Shown here piece after piece: positions 45,868 to 55,203 of a stretch of DNA of 64,000 bases. The notes under the pieces were generated by a model, which had not been told where the DNA came from, did not search any database, and saw nothing but the letters and a program-made list of their open reading frames with translations. Where the stretch lies: contig CACYTP010000002.1 in the NCBI GenBank assembly GCA_902777385.1, positions 62,001 through 126,000 on the forward strand, written 5' to 3'. Position 1 is the stretch's first letter, and each line of letters opens with the position of its first letter. This DNA comes from an uncultured bacterium. GTDB taxonomy: Bacteria; Cyanobacteriota; Vampirovibrionia; Gastranaerophilales; Gastranaerophilaceae. The position numbers and the translations under genes were made by a program.

Positions 45868-46779
45868 ATGAAATTAATTAAGCCAAATCCTTTGCAAGAG
45901 GGTGATACAATTGCTATTATTGCACCATCAGGAGTTGTTGATAAAAATAAAATTATGTCTGCCGTAAAATATTTTGAAAATAAAAATTATAATGTAATTT
46001 TGGGTAAAAATATTTTTGAAAAAAAACGTTATATGGCAGGTGCGGATTTTGAGCGTCTGGATGATTTACATGAGGCTTTTTCTAATAGTGATATAGATGC
46101 TGTTTTTTGTGCCAGAGGCGGATATGGTGCTATCCGTTTGCTGCCTTATATTGATTTTAAGCTTATAAAAAATAATCCGAAGATTTTTTGCGGATATTCT
46201 GATATAACGGCTTTGTCATTAGTGTTTTTAGCTTATTCCGGACTAATTACTTATTCTTCACCTATGCCGCAGGGTGATTTTGCGTCTGAGGTTTCTACTT
46301 TTACAGAACAATCGTTCTTTAATGTACTTAGAGGAAATAAAGAAATTTATGAATATGCAGATATCGTGCTGCCGGGGGAAGCTCAGGGTATTGTATGGGG
46401 CGGTAATTTATCTACAATTGTTTCGCTTATTGGCTGCGATAATTTAAAGTCGGGGCAGACTGTTTCTACGAATTTAATTCCTGATGAAAACTTTATATTT
46501 ATTGCTGAAGATGTTGGAGAACCTGCATATAAAATTGATAAAATGCTAAATCAGCTTGCAAATATCAAAAATTTTAAAGATAAAATTTCAGGTATTGCGT
46601 TTGGTGAATTTACGGATACAGATAATGATGAATGGTTAAAAGATGTCCTTCTGGAGTTCGCTGTTAGAATGAATGTTCCTGCATATTCCGGATTTAAATT
46701 TACTCATAACCGTGATAAACAAACTATTCCGATTGGTGCAGGTGCAGAATTAAATGATAAGCATTTAATTACTCTTTGA
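45868..46779 (+). CDS. ldcA: LD-carboxypeptidase (peptidase family S66)
   Basis: The enzyme removes the terminal D-alanine from murein tetrapeptides during peptidoglycan recycling. The 303-aa product has IAIIAPSGVVD at the start, CARGGYGAIRLLPYID, the nucleophile serine in CGYSDITAL, the glutamate in FIAEDVGEPAYKIDKML and the histidine in FKFTHNRDKQTIPIGAGAE, which together form the S66 Ser-Glu-His triad. There is no signal peptide, so it acts in the cytoplasm. AAAGAGG lies upstream. It is divergent from dnaX. Confidence 0.94.
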   Translation: MKLIKPNPLQEGDTIAIIAPSGVVDKNKIMSAVKYFENKNYNVILGKNIFEKKRYMAGADFERLDDLHEAFSNSDIDAVFCARGGYGAIRLLPYIDFKLIKNNPKIFCGYSDITALSLVFLAYSGLITYSSPMPQGDFASEVSTFTEQSFFNVLRGNKEIYEYADIVLPGEAQGIVWGGNLSTIVSLIGCDNLKSGQTVSTNLIPDENFIFIAEDVGEPAYKIDKMLNQLANIKNFKDKISGIAFGEFTDTDNDEWLKDVLLEFAVRMNVPAYSGFKFTHNRDKQTIPIGAGAELNDKHLITL

Positions 46780-46875
46780 TTTTCACTGATATTTATAATT
46801 AGTTTTTGGAGTTTCAAGAGTACCTATGCCTACCTATCTAATGTAAAATTTCTCTTTCCCGTTTAAATTATCAAT

Positions 46876-47589
46876 ATGAGAAAATTTTTGTTATTCTTTT
46901 TATTAATATTTTTTTCATCCTCTATGTATGCATCTGAGTATGGTGTATACAAGCCTTCGGATTACGAATATTCTTCATATCCAAATGAGATGACATTATT
47001 TATTTTAGATTTTTCGAATTCTATGTCAGAGTATTTGGATGGTCAGAGTAAAGCCGATATGATGGTTGCAACTGTAAAATCATTATTACCCAAAATGAAT
47101 CCTAACAGCTTGGTAGGGCTAAGGGTTTACGGACACAGAATGGGCTTTACTCCGTTAGAGGCCTGTAGAGCATCATCTCTCGCTGTTCCTGTAGGGAAAT
47201 TAGACCAAAATATGATAAATAACGCCCTAGATAAGACTCATCCAAGGGGGATGACGCCTATTACATATTCTTTAAAACAAGCTATAAAATATGATTTTAT
47301 GGGTTTTAAGGGTAAAAAACATATAATTCTTCTTACAGATGGCGGTGAAAATTGTGATGAAAGTCCCTGTAAATATGTGATGGAGCTTATCAGAATTAGA
47401 AAAGATGTAAAAATTGATGTTATTGCGTTCAATATTTCAGATGAAGATGATTTAGATCAGTTACAGTGTACATCTCTTGTTACCGGCGGCAAGTTTTATA
47501 CTGCAAATACAGCCGCAGAACTTGCAAAAAGTCTTGAAAATTCCTCTAACTCATATAAAAAAGTAGAGGCCAAAATTATTACGAAATAA
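46876..47589 (+). CDS. Secreted von Willebrand factor A domain protein
   Basis: A 237-aa exported protein. Residues 1-19 are a clear signal peptide (MRKFLLFFLLIFFSSSMYAS). The rest is one VWA domain with a MIDAS metal site: DFSNSMS (DxSxS, about residues 51-57), a threonine in PRGMTPIT, and the aspartate in LLTDGGENCDESPC. This type is close to Ca-activated-channel-like VWA proteins that bind other proteins in the periplasm. Two cysteines in ENCDESPC and others may pair, fitting the VKOR-DsbA system nearby. The start lacks a Shine-Dalgarno. The partner is unknown. Confidence 0.88.
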   Translation: MRKFLLFFLLIFFSSSMYASEYGVYKPSDYEYSSYPNEMTLFILDFSNSMSEYLDGQSKADMMVATVKSLLPKMNPNSLVGLRVYGHRMGFTPLEACRASSLAVPVGKLDQNMINNALDKTHPRGMTPITYSLKQAIKYDFMGFKGKKHIILLTDGGENCDESPCKYVMELIRIRKDVKIDVIAFNISDEDDLDQLQCTSLVTGGKFYTANTAAELAKSLENSSNSYKKVEAKIITK

Positions 47590-47601
47590 TTTTGACCTCT
47601 A
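47564..47601. terminator. Terminator between VWA gene and His-rich gene
   Basis: A 17-bp stem with one mismatch (47564-47580 with 47585-47601; ACGA loop) overlaps the stop of the VWA gene. On the minus strand it is followed by CTTTTTT, so it mainly serves the His-rich gene. Confidence 0.78.
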
Positions 47602-47613
47602 TATACATCCCTT

Positions 47614-47952
47614 TTAACTTCCTTGACCTGAATTACCCTTAAATAAGTCTGCAATTCCACCCAGTAGTTGCATACCAAGTGAACCGTACATCAACCACTC
47701 CGGCATTCGTCCGCCTCCGCAGCAGTGATGGTGATGATGAAAGTTTATATTATCATACATGTTAGGTGCCATGGTTACTCTTCTGCCCGGCATTCGTCCG
47801 CCGTATGTTCCAAAGCAGCTGCCGCTGGTTGCCGCTCCGCCATAATAATTGTTTTGTATATAGATATTTTGTTTGCCGGCTGAGCCGTACCGTTCAGCAA
47901 TTGATGCCGAACTCGGCGTTGCCAACGCCCGTGACATGCTTAGTGGTGTCAT
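47614..47952 (-). CDS. Small Gly-, His- and Cys-rich hypothetical protein
   Basis: I do not recognise this 112-aa protein. It has a Ser/Ala-rich start, the stretch IYIQNNYYGGAATSG, a repeated GGRMP element (about residues 51-55 and 80-84), five consecutive histidines followed by two cysteines (HHHHHCC, about 72-78) and a C-terminal hydrophobic helix (WLMYGSLGMQLLGGIADLF). It may bind zinc, nickel or copper at the His/Cys patch and associate with the membrane; both are inference. Mixed CAT/CAC codons and the genomic setting argue against a cloning tag. The start has AAAGGAAAG upstream. Confidence 0.72.
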   Translation of the reverse strand: MTPLSMSRALATPSSASIAERYGSAGKQNIYIQNNYYGGAATSGSCFGTYGGRMPGRRVTMAPNMYDNINFHHHHHCCGGGRMPEWLMYGSLGMQLLGGIADLFKGNSGQGS

Positions 47953-48048
47953 GATAGAACTTTCCTTTCTCAGTCTCTTATATATATTAAGTACATAATT
48001 TATAAATAATTGCTTTTTTTAGCTATTTATTCTTTACATTTCTTAATA

Positions 48049-50433
48049 TTATATATCTAAACCCCCAAACATCTGAAGAGATGTGACTTTTTCAAGTATT
48101 GGAAAATTATTTAGATTATTATTTTTTACAAAATCAATAGCTTCCATTCTGGCAATTTCGAGGATTTTGGCATCTTTAACTATGTCTGAGATAATTAAAT
48201 CAGGCAGACCGCTTTGTCTGGTGCCTAAAAATTCACCCGGACCTCTTAATTGCAAATCTTTTTCCGCAATAACAAATCCGTCATTAGTTTGTGTCATTAT
48301 TTCAAGGCGTTCTCTTGTTTCCTGATTTCTTGAACCTGACACCAGAATGCAGTATGACTGTAAATCGCTTCTGCCCACACGTCCTCTTAGCTGATGAAGT
48401 TGCGAAAGGCCAAATCGTTCAGCATTTTCAATTACAATTACGGTTGCATTTGGAACGTCAACCCCAACTTCAACTACGGTTGTGGATACAAGTATATCGT
48501 ATTTTTTATTCTTAAAATCCGACATAACCTGTTCTTTCTCATCATTCTTGAGTTTCCCGTGTAATAAACCTATTTTATATTGCGGAAATATCTCAGTTTG
48601 TAATTTTTCAGCTTCAACCGTAGCAGCTTTGGCTGATAATGTTTCACTCTCATCAATAAGCGGATATACAACGTACGCTTGCCTGCCTTTTTGTATTTCA
48701 TCCTCGATGAGTTTATATACACTCCGATGAGATGATGTGAGGGACGTTTTTATCGGTAATCTTCCTTTAGGCAATTCGTCAATAATTGTTAAATCTAAAT
48801 CCCCATGAACAGTCATAGCAAGCGTTCGGGGTATAGGCGTTGCAGTCATTGTAAGCATTTGTGGACTTGCTGCTTTTTTCTTTAAAAGATTTCTTTGTTT
48901 TACGCCAAATCTGTGTTGTTCATCAACGATAATTGCACCAAGATTGTTAAATTCTATTCCATCTTGAATTAAAGCGTGTGTTCCGACAGCAATGTGAGTT
49001 TGACCGTTTTTTAAATTTGTTCGGAATTTTTCTCTAACTGATTTTCTTTGTGAACCCAAAAATAGTCCGACGCTTAATCCAAGCGGTGTCAGCCAATGTA
49101 CAAGATTATTATAATGTTGTTGTGCAAGAATTTCCGTAGGAGCCATTATTGCACCTTGATAACCGTTTTCTACTGCTGCCAACAGCATTATGCATGCAAC
49201 AACTGTTTTTCCGCTGCCTACATCACCTTGCAGTAACCTTGCCATTGGTTTATCGGAATTTAAATCATTTAAAATCTCATTTACAGCTTTTTTCTGACCT
49301 CCGGTTAATTCAAACGGAAGTGCTTTTATAAATTGTTGTACAAGTCCGTTTGCTTTGATTTTCAGGTTAACGGCTTTCTCTTTTGATGTTTCTTCTCTCA
49401 GACGCACCATCTTTAGTTGTAGTAAAAATAATTCTTCAAATATTAGTGAAAATCGTGCATGTTCTAATTTTTCCATTGTTTCGGGAAAATGAATTTGCAT
49501 TATTGCTTCTTGCTTGTTCATTAAGCCAAGACGATTTTTTATTTCATCAGGTACAATATTTATAATGTAGTCTTTATATAGTGTTAATGCGTTAAAAATA
49601 GCTTTTCTGAGAACTTTAATGTTTAAATTTTCACAAACAGTATATATTGGAACAATTCTGGCAAGATTTAAATTAGTTTTATCTTCTGTCAAAAATTCCC
49701 CTGTCATTATTGAATAAGACGGCTTATCAAAAGTTAATTTGTTAGTGTAGTTATCTTTTTTTACTGTACCTGAAAGCATTATGCCTGCACCTTGCGGGAA
49801 CTGCGACCTCATTCTTTCCTGTACATATCTGTTAGCTTTTGCGTTGAAAAACGTTAACTCAAGCTTACCGCTTTCATCTTTTATCACTACCTTTGTTATT
49901 GATAGACCTTTTGCAGAATTATATATGGAAACGTTATGGATGTATCCGAATACAGTAGTGCTTTCACCTTCTTTTAATTGGCTGATAAGTGTTCTGGAAG
50001 AGTAATCAACATGTTTTCGTGGAAAGTAGCAGATAAGGTCATTAGCAGTATATATCCCGAGTTTGTTAAGCATATATGCAATTTTAGGTCCAACACCTTT
50101 GACGTATGTAACATCAACTTCTACGGGATTTTGCGGTTTATTAAATTTATTTTTTGTGTTTTCTGTATTTTTTGATGTTTCCAGTTCAGATTTAACAACT
50201 TTTATAAGTAAGTCTATGGCACGTTTTCGCTCTAAGCTTGATGCCATTGGGTAATGCTCAAATGTTTCCAGCAAGACAGCCCACTTTGGTTTTTTACCCG
50301 AGATTTTATACTCTTTTCTCGCCAGCTTTCTTATAAATGATGAAAAGGAATATTGTTTCCCTTGTATATCTATGAATTTGTACTTACGCTCAACTTCTAT
50401 TGCAGCCCGTAATTGTTCTAAATTCTCTATCAT
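48049..50433 (-). CDS. recG: ATP-dependent DNA helicase RecG
   Basis: RecG reverses stalled replication forks and processes branched DNA. At 794 aa it is about 100 residues longer than E. coli RecG; the extra N-terminal 110 residues (MIENLEQLRAAIEVERKY onward) resemble the extension of cyanobacterial and plastid RecG. Then come the wedge/OB domain (VKGVGPKIAYMLNKLGI, PRKHVDY) and the helicase: Walker A GDVGSGKTVVA, DEQHRFG, TATPIPRTLAM, and QLRGRVGRSD. An extended -10 (TGCTAATAT) ends 6 nt before the ATG and no Shine-Dalgarno is present. Confidence 0.96.
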   Translation of the reverse strand: MIENLEQLRAAIEVERKYKFIDIQGKQYSFSSFIRKLARKEYKISGKKPKWAVLLETFEHYPMASSLERKRAIDLLIKVVKSELETSKNTENTKNKFNKPQNPVEVDVTYVKGVGPKIAYMLNKLGIYTANDLICYFPRKHVDYSSRTLISQLKEGESTTVFGYIHNVSIYNSAKGLSITKVVIKDESGKLELTFFNAKANRYVQERMRSQFPQGAGIMLSGTVKKDNYTNKLTFDKPSYSIMTGEFLTEDKTNLNLARIVPIYTVCENLNIKVLRKAIFNALTLYKDYIINIVPDEIKNRLGLMNKQEAIMQIHFPETMEKLEHARFSLIFEELFLLQLKMVRLREETSKEKAVNLKIKANGLVQQFIKALPFELTGGQKKAVNEILNDLNSDKPMARLLQGDVGSGKTVVACIMLLAAVENGYQGAIMAPTEILAQQHYNNLVHWLTPLGLSVGLFLGSQRKSVREKFRTNLKNGQTHIAVGTHALIQDGIEFNNLGAIIVDEQHRFGVKQRNLLKKKAASPQMLTMTATPIPRTLAMTVHGDLDLTIIDELPKGRLPIKTSLTSSHRSVYKLIEDEIQKGRQAYVVYPLIDESETLSAKAATVEAEKLQTEIFPQYKIGLLHGKLKNDEKEQVMSDFKNKKYDILVSTTVVEVGVDVPNATVIVIENAERFGLSQLHQLRGRVGRSDLQSYCILVSGSRNQETRERLEIMTQTNDGFVIAEKDLQLRGPGEFLGTRQSGLPDLIISDIVKDAKILEIARMEAIDFVKNNNLNNFPILEKVTSLQMFGGLDI

Positions 50434-50439
50434 AACTTT

Positions 50440-50448
50440 ATATTAGCA
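50440..50448 (-). promoter_or_regulatory. Extended -10 box of recG, leaderless spacing
   Basis: Minus-strand TGCTAATAT followed by AAAGTT and the recG ATG. Confidence 0.45.
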
Positions 50449-50546
50449 TAATTTTAGTTATAAATATTTTCGTAAAGATTTTTTAATACTGCAAATCTTT
50501 AGTCAATTAATTGTCAAAAAAATACTTTATTATTTTAGGTGGTATT

Positions 50547-51347
50547 ATGAAGGTTGATATTTTAGGTTATATAGGAAATGTTGTCGCAAAAGAGCGTCCA
50601 TTACAGCGTTACATAGGTCGCAAACATTATAATGTCGGTGATGTACTTGATATATCATCTTTGAAGCATACTAAAAATCCTGAGGAGTATGTTTGCTCCG
50701 GTTTTTGGGAGAATGTAAGACAATTTAAGCGTTATATGAGTGCTTTTGGGGTAAATTTCGTTGATATCATTAAAGGTAATGCTATTCATTATGCGGATGC
50801 TATGCCTTCTGGTATGTTTGAGTACCCTATTATATCTGTAAAACGTCTTGCAAATATTCCTGTAAAAACTCGTAATAATAAAGTTGTTGATTGCGTTATC
50901 GACAAAGTTAATATGGGAAATATTTATATGAATGATACAGAAACTTTTTACTACGTCCTAAAACATAATGGAAAGCAATTAGGTTACATAAATGTTACTC
51001 GTCATCCTGATAATACAATGTATATTGATTACCTTACAAATGTGCTGGGACGTAAGAAATTTAGAAATACAGAAAAAATATTAGTTCAGGCGGCTGTTGA
51101 AGATTGTATGAAAAAGGGTTTTGTTCCGGAGATTTCTGCTGCGGCTGATAATGTTGCTCGCCTGATGGGACGTGGATATAATAATTCAGCTTTATATAAG
51201 AAAATGGGAATGTCTGTTAATAATGACGAATGCTCTATTATGTCTGTTTCATCTTCAAAAGTTATTGATTTATTACGAAAATATTTGAAATTTAACGGTG
51301 AAATTTTATCCGGTTCTGCTGAACGTCTGGAAACAATAAAGCATTGA
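50547..51347 (+). CDS. Hypothetical protein, possible GNAT-like acetyltransferase
   Basis: A 266-aa protein I cannot name. The second half reads like a GNAT fold: TFYYVLKHNGKQLGYINV and MYIDYLTN (strands 2-4), then TEKILVQAAVEDCMKKGF (helix after the acetyl-CoA loop) and SALYKKMGM (the typical C-terminal Y-x-K-x-G). The usual R-G-x-G-x-A loop is not obvious, so the fold call is tentative. The first half has no recognisable domain. AGGTGG lies 4 nt before ATG 50547, preferred to an in-frame start at 50511. Confidence 0.68.
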   Translation: MKVDILGYIGNVVAKERPLQRYIGRKHYNVGDVLDISSLKHTKNPEEYVCSGFWENVRQFKRYMSAFGVNFVDIIKGNAIHYADAMPSGMFEYPIISVKRLANIPVKTRNNKVVDCVIDKVNMGNIYMNDTETFYYVLKHNGKQLGYINVTRHPDNTMYIDYLTNVLGRKKFRNTEKILVQAAVEDCMKKGFVPEISAAADNVARLMGRGYNNSALYKKMGMSVNNDECSIMSVSSSKVIDLLRKYLKFNGEILSGSAERLETIKH

Positions 51348-51367
51348 TTTTATAATCAATGCTTTAT
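51336..51367. terminator. Stem-loop between convergent genes
   Basis: ATAAAGCATTGATT (51336-51349) pairs perfectly with AATCAATGCTTTAT (51354-51367). It includes the stop codon. A T run is missing, so termination strength is uncertain. Confidence 0.6.
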
Positions 51368-51392
51368 CAGATTTTGGTATTTTCCTATTATG

Positions 51393-53084
51393 TTATTTGA
51401 TGTTTGCGAAGTTCCAAGCATCAAATGTAGGTGCTTCTGAAATTTTCATTTCTTTTCTTTCTTCACCTACTGTAGAATCGTTATGAGCAATTGGCTGATA
51501 CAATCTGTTATAATATTCAATTACCATACGATCTGAATTAAAGTAAGCTTCAGAAGTTCTGATTGCCTGACGCATTAATCTTGCCCATTCCTGTTTGTTA
51601 TCATAGTATGTAGGGATAATTTCATTTTCGATAATATTCATTACGCACTCATGATCTTTCCAGTGTCTTTCTTCCCAAGGCATTTCCGTATCAAGTTCAG
51701 GATATTCAACGGTATAACCGTTTATACCATGGAATGTACCTTCAACTGTCCAACCGTCAAAGATTGATAAGTGAAGCGTACCGTTCATATTCGCAGACAT
51801 ACCTGATGTTCCTGATGCTTCAAACGGTCTTAGCGGTGTGTTCAACCAAATATCAGAACCACGTTTTAGCATACCTGATAACTGTAATTCATATCCCGGA
51901 AGTACAACAACATTGTGCATGCTGTGAGAACGATTTAATAACTTGTTGAACATTTCTTTGCCCATAACATCATCCGGATGGAACTTACCCGCAAAGATAA
52001 TTTGAACTTTGTCTTCGTCTAACAGTTTTGTAATTCTGTCTTTATCCATCAAAATTAGCCAAGCACGTTTGTAATCCGCAAATCTTCTTGCCCAGGTGAT
52101 AGTTAATACGTCAGGATTAAATCTCTTACCTGCAACGTTTGCAACGTAGTCAAATAATTCAACCTTCATCTGGCGTTTAACGTCAAGTAATTCCTGAGGT
52201 GTTTTTGCAAACATAATTCTGTCATCTTGCCAGTAATGTAAGTTTACGGCATTTGTGATAGCTCTGATTGGGCATCTGCCTTCTACCCATTCCCACATCT
52301 TATTAGAAACAAGACCGTGAAGTTGAGATACGGCATTCGCAAGTCTGCTCATTCTTAATGCTGCAACAGTAAGTGAGAAGTTTTCTCCACCGAGTGAAAC
52401 AGCTGTTTCTCTGCTTGCACCTGCGAAGAATCCGCCTTCTAATAATGTATCTACCCAGTGAACTTCATTGCCGGCTGCTACAGGTGTGTGTGTTGTAAAT
52501 ACCGTATGACGTTTTACTTCATCCAAGTCGCCATTGTATTGTCTTAATAATTCAAATGCTGCAGGAAGTGCATGACCTTCATTCATGTGAATTACGTCAA
52601 ATTTATAATCTGCTGCCTGAAGTATTCTTACACCTGCTACACCAAGTACTGTTTCTTGTGCAATTCTTATTTTTTCATTACCATCGTATAATTTGTGTGA
52701 AATACTTCTTGCCCAGTCACTATTCCCTTCTATATCTGTAGTTAAAAGATATACAGGACATGTTCCGAATAATTCCGGTTTTACTAAAAGTGCTTTTACC
52801 TTTACTTTTTCACCGAAAATATCTACTTCTGTTGATAAATGCGGATCTGTAAGAAAGTCATAATATTTTCTGATATATGCTACTTCAACTTGTCCGTCAT
52901 GTGCAATTCGCTGATCATAGTAACCGTATGACCATAACATTGTTACACCAACCATAGGCATCTGAAGATATCCTGCAGATAACATGTGTGAACCTGCTAA
53001 AAATCCTAAACCACCTGAATATGTTTTTAAAGATTGATCTATAGCTATTTCCATTGAAAAATATGCAACGTTTGGTAATGACAT
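51393..53084 (-). CDS. GT35 alpha-glucan phosphorylase homologue lacking the PLP lysine
   Basis: A 563-aa member of the short alpha-glucan (glycogen) phosphorylase group, with NVAYFSMEIAIDQSLKTYSGGLGFLAG near the start, VIHMNEGHALPAAFEL, FTTHTPVAAGNEVHW and TWARRFADYKR. The cofactor region reads RPFEASGTSGMSANMNG; phosphorylases carry GTSGMK or GTxxxK, where the lysine holds pyridoxal phosphate. Here that position is Ser (about residue 430). It is either inactive as a phosphorylase or belongs to a non-PLP subgroup. ATG 53084 has AAAGGG 8 nt upstream; an in-frame TTG at 53108 is less likely. Confidence 0.85.
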   Translation of the reverse strand: MSLPNVAYFSMEIAIDQSLKTYSGGLGFLAGSHMLSAGYLQMPMVGVTMLWSYGYYDQRIAHDGQVEVAYIRKYYDFLTDPHLSTEVDIFGEKVKVKALLVKPELFGTCPVYLLTTDIEGNSDWARSISHKLYDGNEKIRIAQETVLGVAGVRILQAADYKFDVIHMNEGHALPAAFELLRQYNGDLDEVKRHTVFTTHTPVAAGNEVHWVDTLLEGGFFAGASRETAVSLGGENFSLTVAALRMSRLANAVSQLHGLVSNKMWEWVEGRCPIRAITNAVNLHYWQDDRIMFAKTPQELLDVKRQMKVELFDYVANVAGKRFNPDVLTITWARRFADYKRAWLILMDKDRITKLLDEDKVQIIFAGKFHPDDVMGKEMFNKLLNRSHSMHNVVVLPGYELQLSGMLKRGSDIWLNTPLRPFEASGTSGMSANMNGTLHLSIFDGWTVEGTFHGINGYTVEYPELDTEMPWEERHWKDHECVMNIIENEIIPTYYDNKQEWARLMRQAIRTSEAYFNSDRMVIEYYNRLYQPIAHNDSTVGEERKEMKISEAPTFDAWNFANIK

Positions 53085-53284
53085 TTTATAAACCCTTTCT
53101 TCTGTCAATATACTAACAACACTACCACCATCATAGGGGCTCTAATATTATATCATAATTTATTATACATATAAAGTGCTTGTTCTCTTTTTGTTCATCT
53201 AATCCTTTAGAATTAGTTATATATGGCTATTACAAGATTTACAAAAGTTAATATAATGCATATATGACGCAATAGGTGTACATT

Positions 53285-54514
53285 TTACAGTTTTTCAAGA
53301 ATTTTTTTCAGTGCAATTTTAACATGTGCATAATTTAATCCGCCCTGCATATATGCAACGTAAGGTGCTCTCATAGGACCGTCAGCGGATAGTTCAATAG
53401 TTGAGCCTTCAATAAAGGTTCCGCCTGCCATGATAACCTTATCTTCATATCCGGGAATATATTCGGGTATAGGGGTTACATAACCGTTTACAGGTGATAG
53501 TGACTGAATTGTTCTGCAAAATTGTTCTAAAGGTTCAGGAGAACCAAAGGTTATATTTTGAATTATGTCTGTTCGTTTTTCCCAATACTTAGGCGAAGAA
53601 TTATAACCTATTTCGTCAAATATTTTTGATGCAAGTATAGCTCCTTTTACAGCTTCAGATACTATTGAAGGAGCCATGAATAGTCCCTGAAAAATTAGCC
53701 TGTGCTGATTAAACATCGCACCGCCTTCAGAGCCGATACCCGGGGCAGTTAAGCGTGTTGCCGCACGTTCAACATATAATTCTTTTCCGGCAATATATCC
53801 GCCTGCTTCTACAATTCCTCCTCCGGCATTTTTTATAAGTGAACCTGCCATTATATCTGCACCTACTTCTGTAGGTTCTTTTTTATCTACAAATTCTCCG
53901 TAGCAGTTATCCACAAAACAGATGCAATCAGGATTTTTACTTTTTACTATTTTACAAATCTTTTCAATATCTTCAATCAGCAATGATTTTCTTGTTGAAT
54001 AACCTTTAGAACGTTGAATAAGAACCATTGTTGTTGTTTTGTCTATCCTGTTTTCAAGTTCTTTGTAGTCAACTGTTTGTTCTGCAGTTAGCGGTATTTC
54101 TTCATACTGAATCCCGTTTCCTATTAAGGATGCTCTTCGGGTTTCTTCATCACCCATTGTGCCTATAACTTCCTGCATAGTGTCATACGGTTCACCTGCA
54201 ACAGAGATAAGTTTATCTCCGTATTTTAAATTGCCAAATAAAGCACATGCAAGCGTGTGTGTCCCGGAAGCAAAGTGAATTCTGACTAGTGCTTTTTCTG
54301 TTTTGAATACATCCGCAAATACTTTGTCTAAAACTTCTCTCCCTAAATCGTCGTGTCCGTATCCTGAAACAGTATAAAAGTGTTCAGGTGCAACTCTGTT
54401 TTCTATAAAAGCATTCAGTACTTTTTCCTGATTGTAATCTCTTATCTCGTCCGTTATCTCAAATTGCTCTTTAATTTCTTGTTCGGCTTTTTTTATTATT
54501 TCTGTGCTATTCAT
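53285..54514 (-). CDS. Methionine gamma-lyase-family PLP protein (aluminium-resistance type)
   Basis: A 409-aa fold-type I PLP enzyme of the family once called aluminium-resistance protein (Met_gamma_lyase), distantly related to cystathionine lyases; its true substrate is unsettled. Visible: SGYGHDDLGREVLD, the cofactor-phosphate region FASGTHTLACALFG, the aspartate in CFVDNCYGEFV and the likely PLP lysine in MAGSLIKNAGGG. Length is normal. It has a GAGG Shine-Dalgarno. No neighbouring sulfur genes support a specific pathway. Confidence 0.88.
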   Translation of the reverse strand: MNSTEIIKKAEQEIKEQFEITDEIRDYNQEKVLNAFIENRVAPEHFYTVSGYGHDDLGREVLDKVFADVFKTEKALVRIHFASGTHTLACALFGNLKYGDKLISVAGEPYDTMQEVIGTMGDEETRRASLIGNGIQYEEIPLTAEQTVDYKELENRIDKTTTMVLIQRSKGYSTRKSLLIEDIEKICKIVKSKNPDCICFVDNCYGEFVDKKEPTEVGADIMAGSLIKNAGGGIVEAGGYIAGKELYVERAATRLTAPGIGSEGGAMFNQHRLIFQGLFMAPSIVSEAVKGAILASKIFDEIGYNSSPKYWEKRTDIIQNITFGSPEPLEQFCRTIQSLSPVNGYVTPIPEYIPGYEDKVIMAGGTFIEGSTIELSADGPMRAPYVAYMQGGLNYAHVKIALKKILEKL

Positions 54515-54632
54515 ATTATTCCTCTTTTATGATTAATATATTTAAAATAATTATTCAAGTCAACGCAATTTTATTTTAATTTATTTTGTCATATAATATT
54601 AAGTGTAGTATGTACATTATATAGAGGAAGTC

Positions 54633-55037
54633 ATGGAATTAAAAATTACCCCGTATTGTAAACGTAGAGTTGCTCCGCTAAGAAATTCAGTAAAAAGAGA
54701 GTTAAAGGATATGCGTCGTTATTATGTAGGTAATGCCGTAAACGGTTGGGCAAAAGGTTCTAATTATGCAAATGAAAAGCGAATAGGATTAGCAACTGCA
54801 TTTTTTGTAAAATCTGCTTATGCAGCTGCCGGAACAAGAGTTCGCAGCAAAGATATTTTACCATTTTTGGGATGGGGTTTTTTCACTTTTTCAAACCCTA
54901 TAGTAGGCATGGGGCTTGTTGGTTTTGCTCTTGGTAAATCTGCTAATAAACTTTTCAAAAGTATTTATAGCGGTATAACTAAATCAATTGAACGCTGTTT
55001 GCCGAAAATTCCGCCTCATTCAGGGCTTGAAATATAA
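54633..55037 (+). CDS. Hypothetical small membrane protein (134 aa)
   Basis: I do not recognise this gene. The product is basic (pI clearly high) with an Arg/Lys-rich N-terminus (CKRRVAPLRNSVKRELKDMRR), a hydrophobic, Gly-rich segment (about residues 72-108: LPFLGWGFFTFSNPIVGMGL) that could span the membrane once or twice, and a basic C-terminus. It has no signal peptide. AGAGGAAG precedes the ATG. It lies directly upstream of tRNA-Phe, which probably has its own promoter. Confidence 0.7.
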   Translation: MELKITPYCKRRVAPLRNSVKRELKDMRRYYVGNAVNGWAKGSNYANEKRIGLATAFFVKSAYAAAGTRVRSKDILPFLGWGFFTFSNPIVGMGLVGFALGKSANKLFKSIYSGITKSIERCLPKIPPHSGLEI

Positions 55038-55127
55038 AACTAACAATGTTCTTGACTTTAGTTTTTTAGCAAGTAACATTGAATATGTGGCAAATATAAA
55101 TGCCGCAAGATAAATTAAATAGTGTGT

Positions 55128-55203
55128 GCCGCGTTAGCTCAGTTGGTAGAGCAAGGGACTGAAAATCCCTGTGTCCTTGGTTCGATTCCGAGACGCGGCA
55201 CCA
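55128..55203 (+). tRNA. tRNA-Phe (anticodon GAA)
   Basis: A complete cloverleaf of 76 nt can be drawn. The acceptor stem GCCGCGT pairs with ACGCGGC; the D arm is GCTC..GAGC; the anticodon stem GGGAC/GTCCC-like pairing frames the loop with GAA; the T arm holds GGTTCGATTCC. CCA is encoded (55201-55203). Confidence 0.97.

Noticed and set aside
47700-47760. Pentahistidine run as vector or cloning-tag contamination
   Set aside because: Codons are mixed CAT/CAC, the run lies inside a longer gene with native start signal and terminator, and no vector sequence surrounds it.
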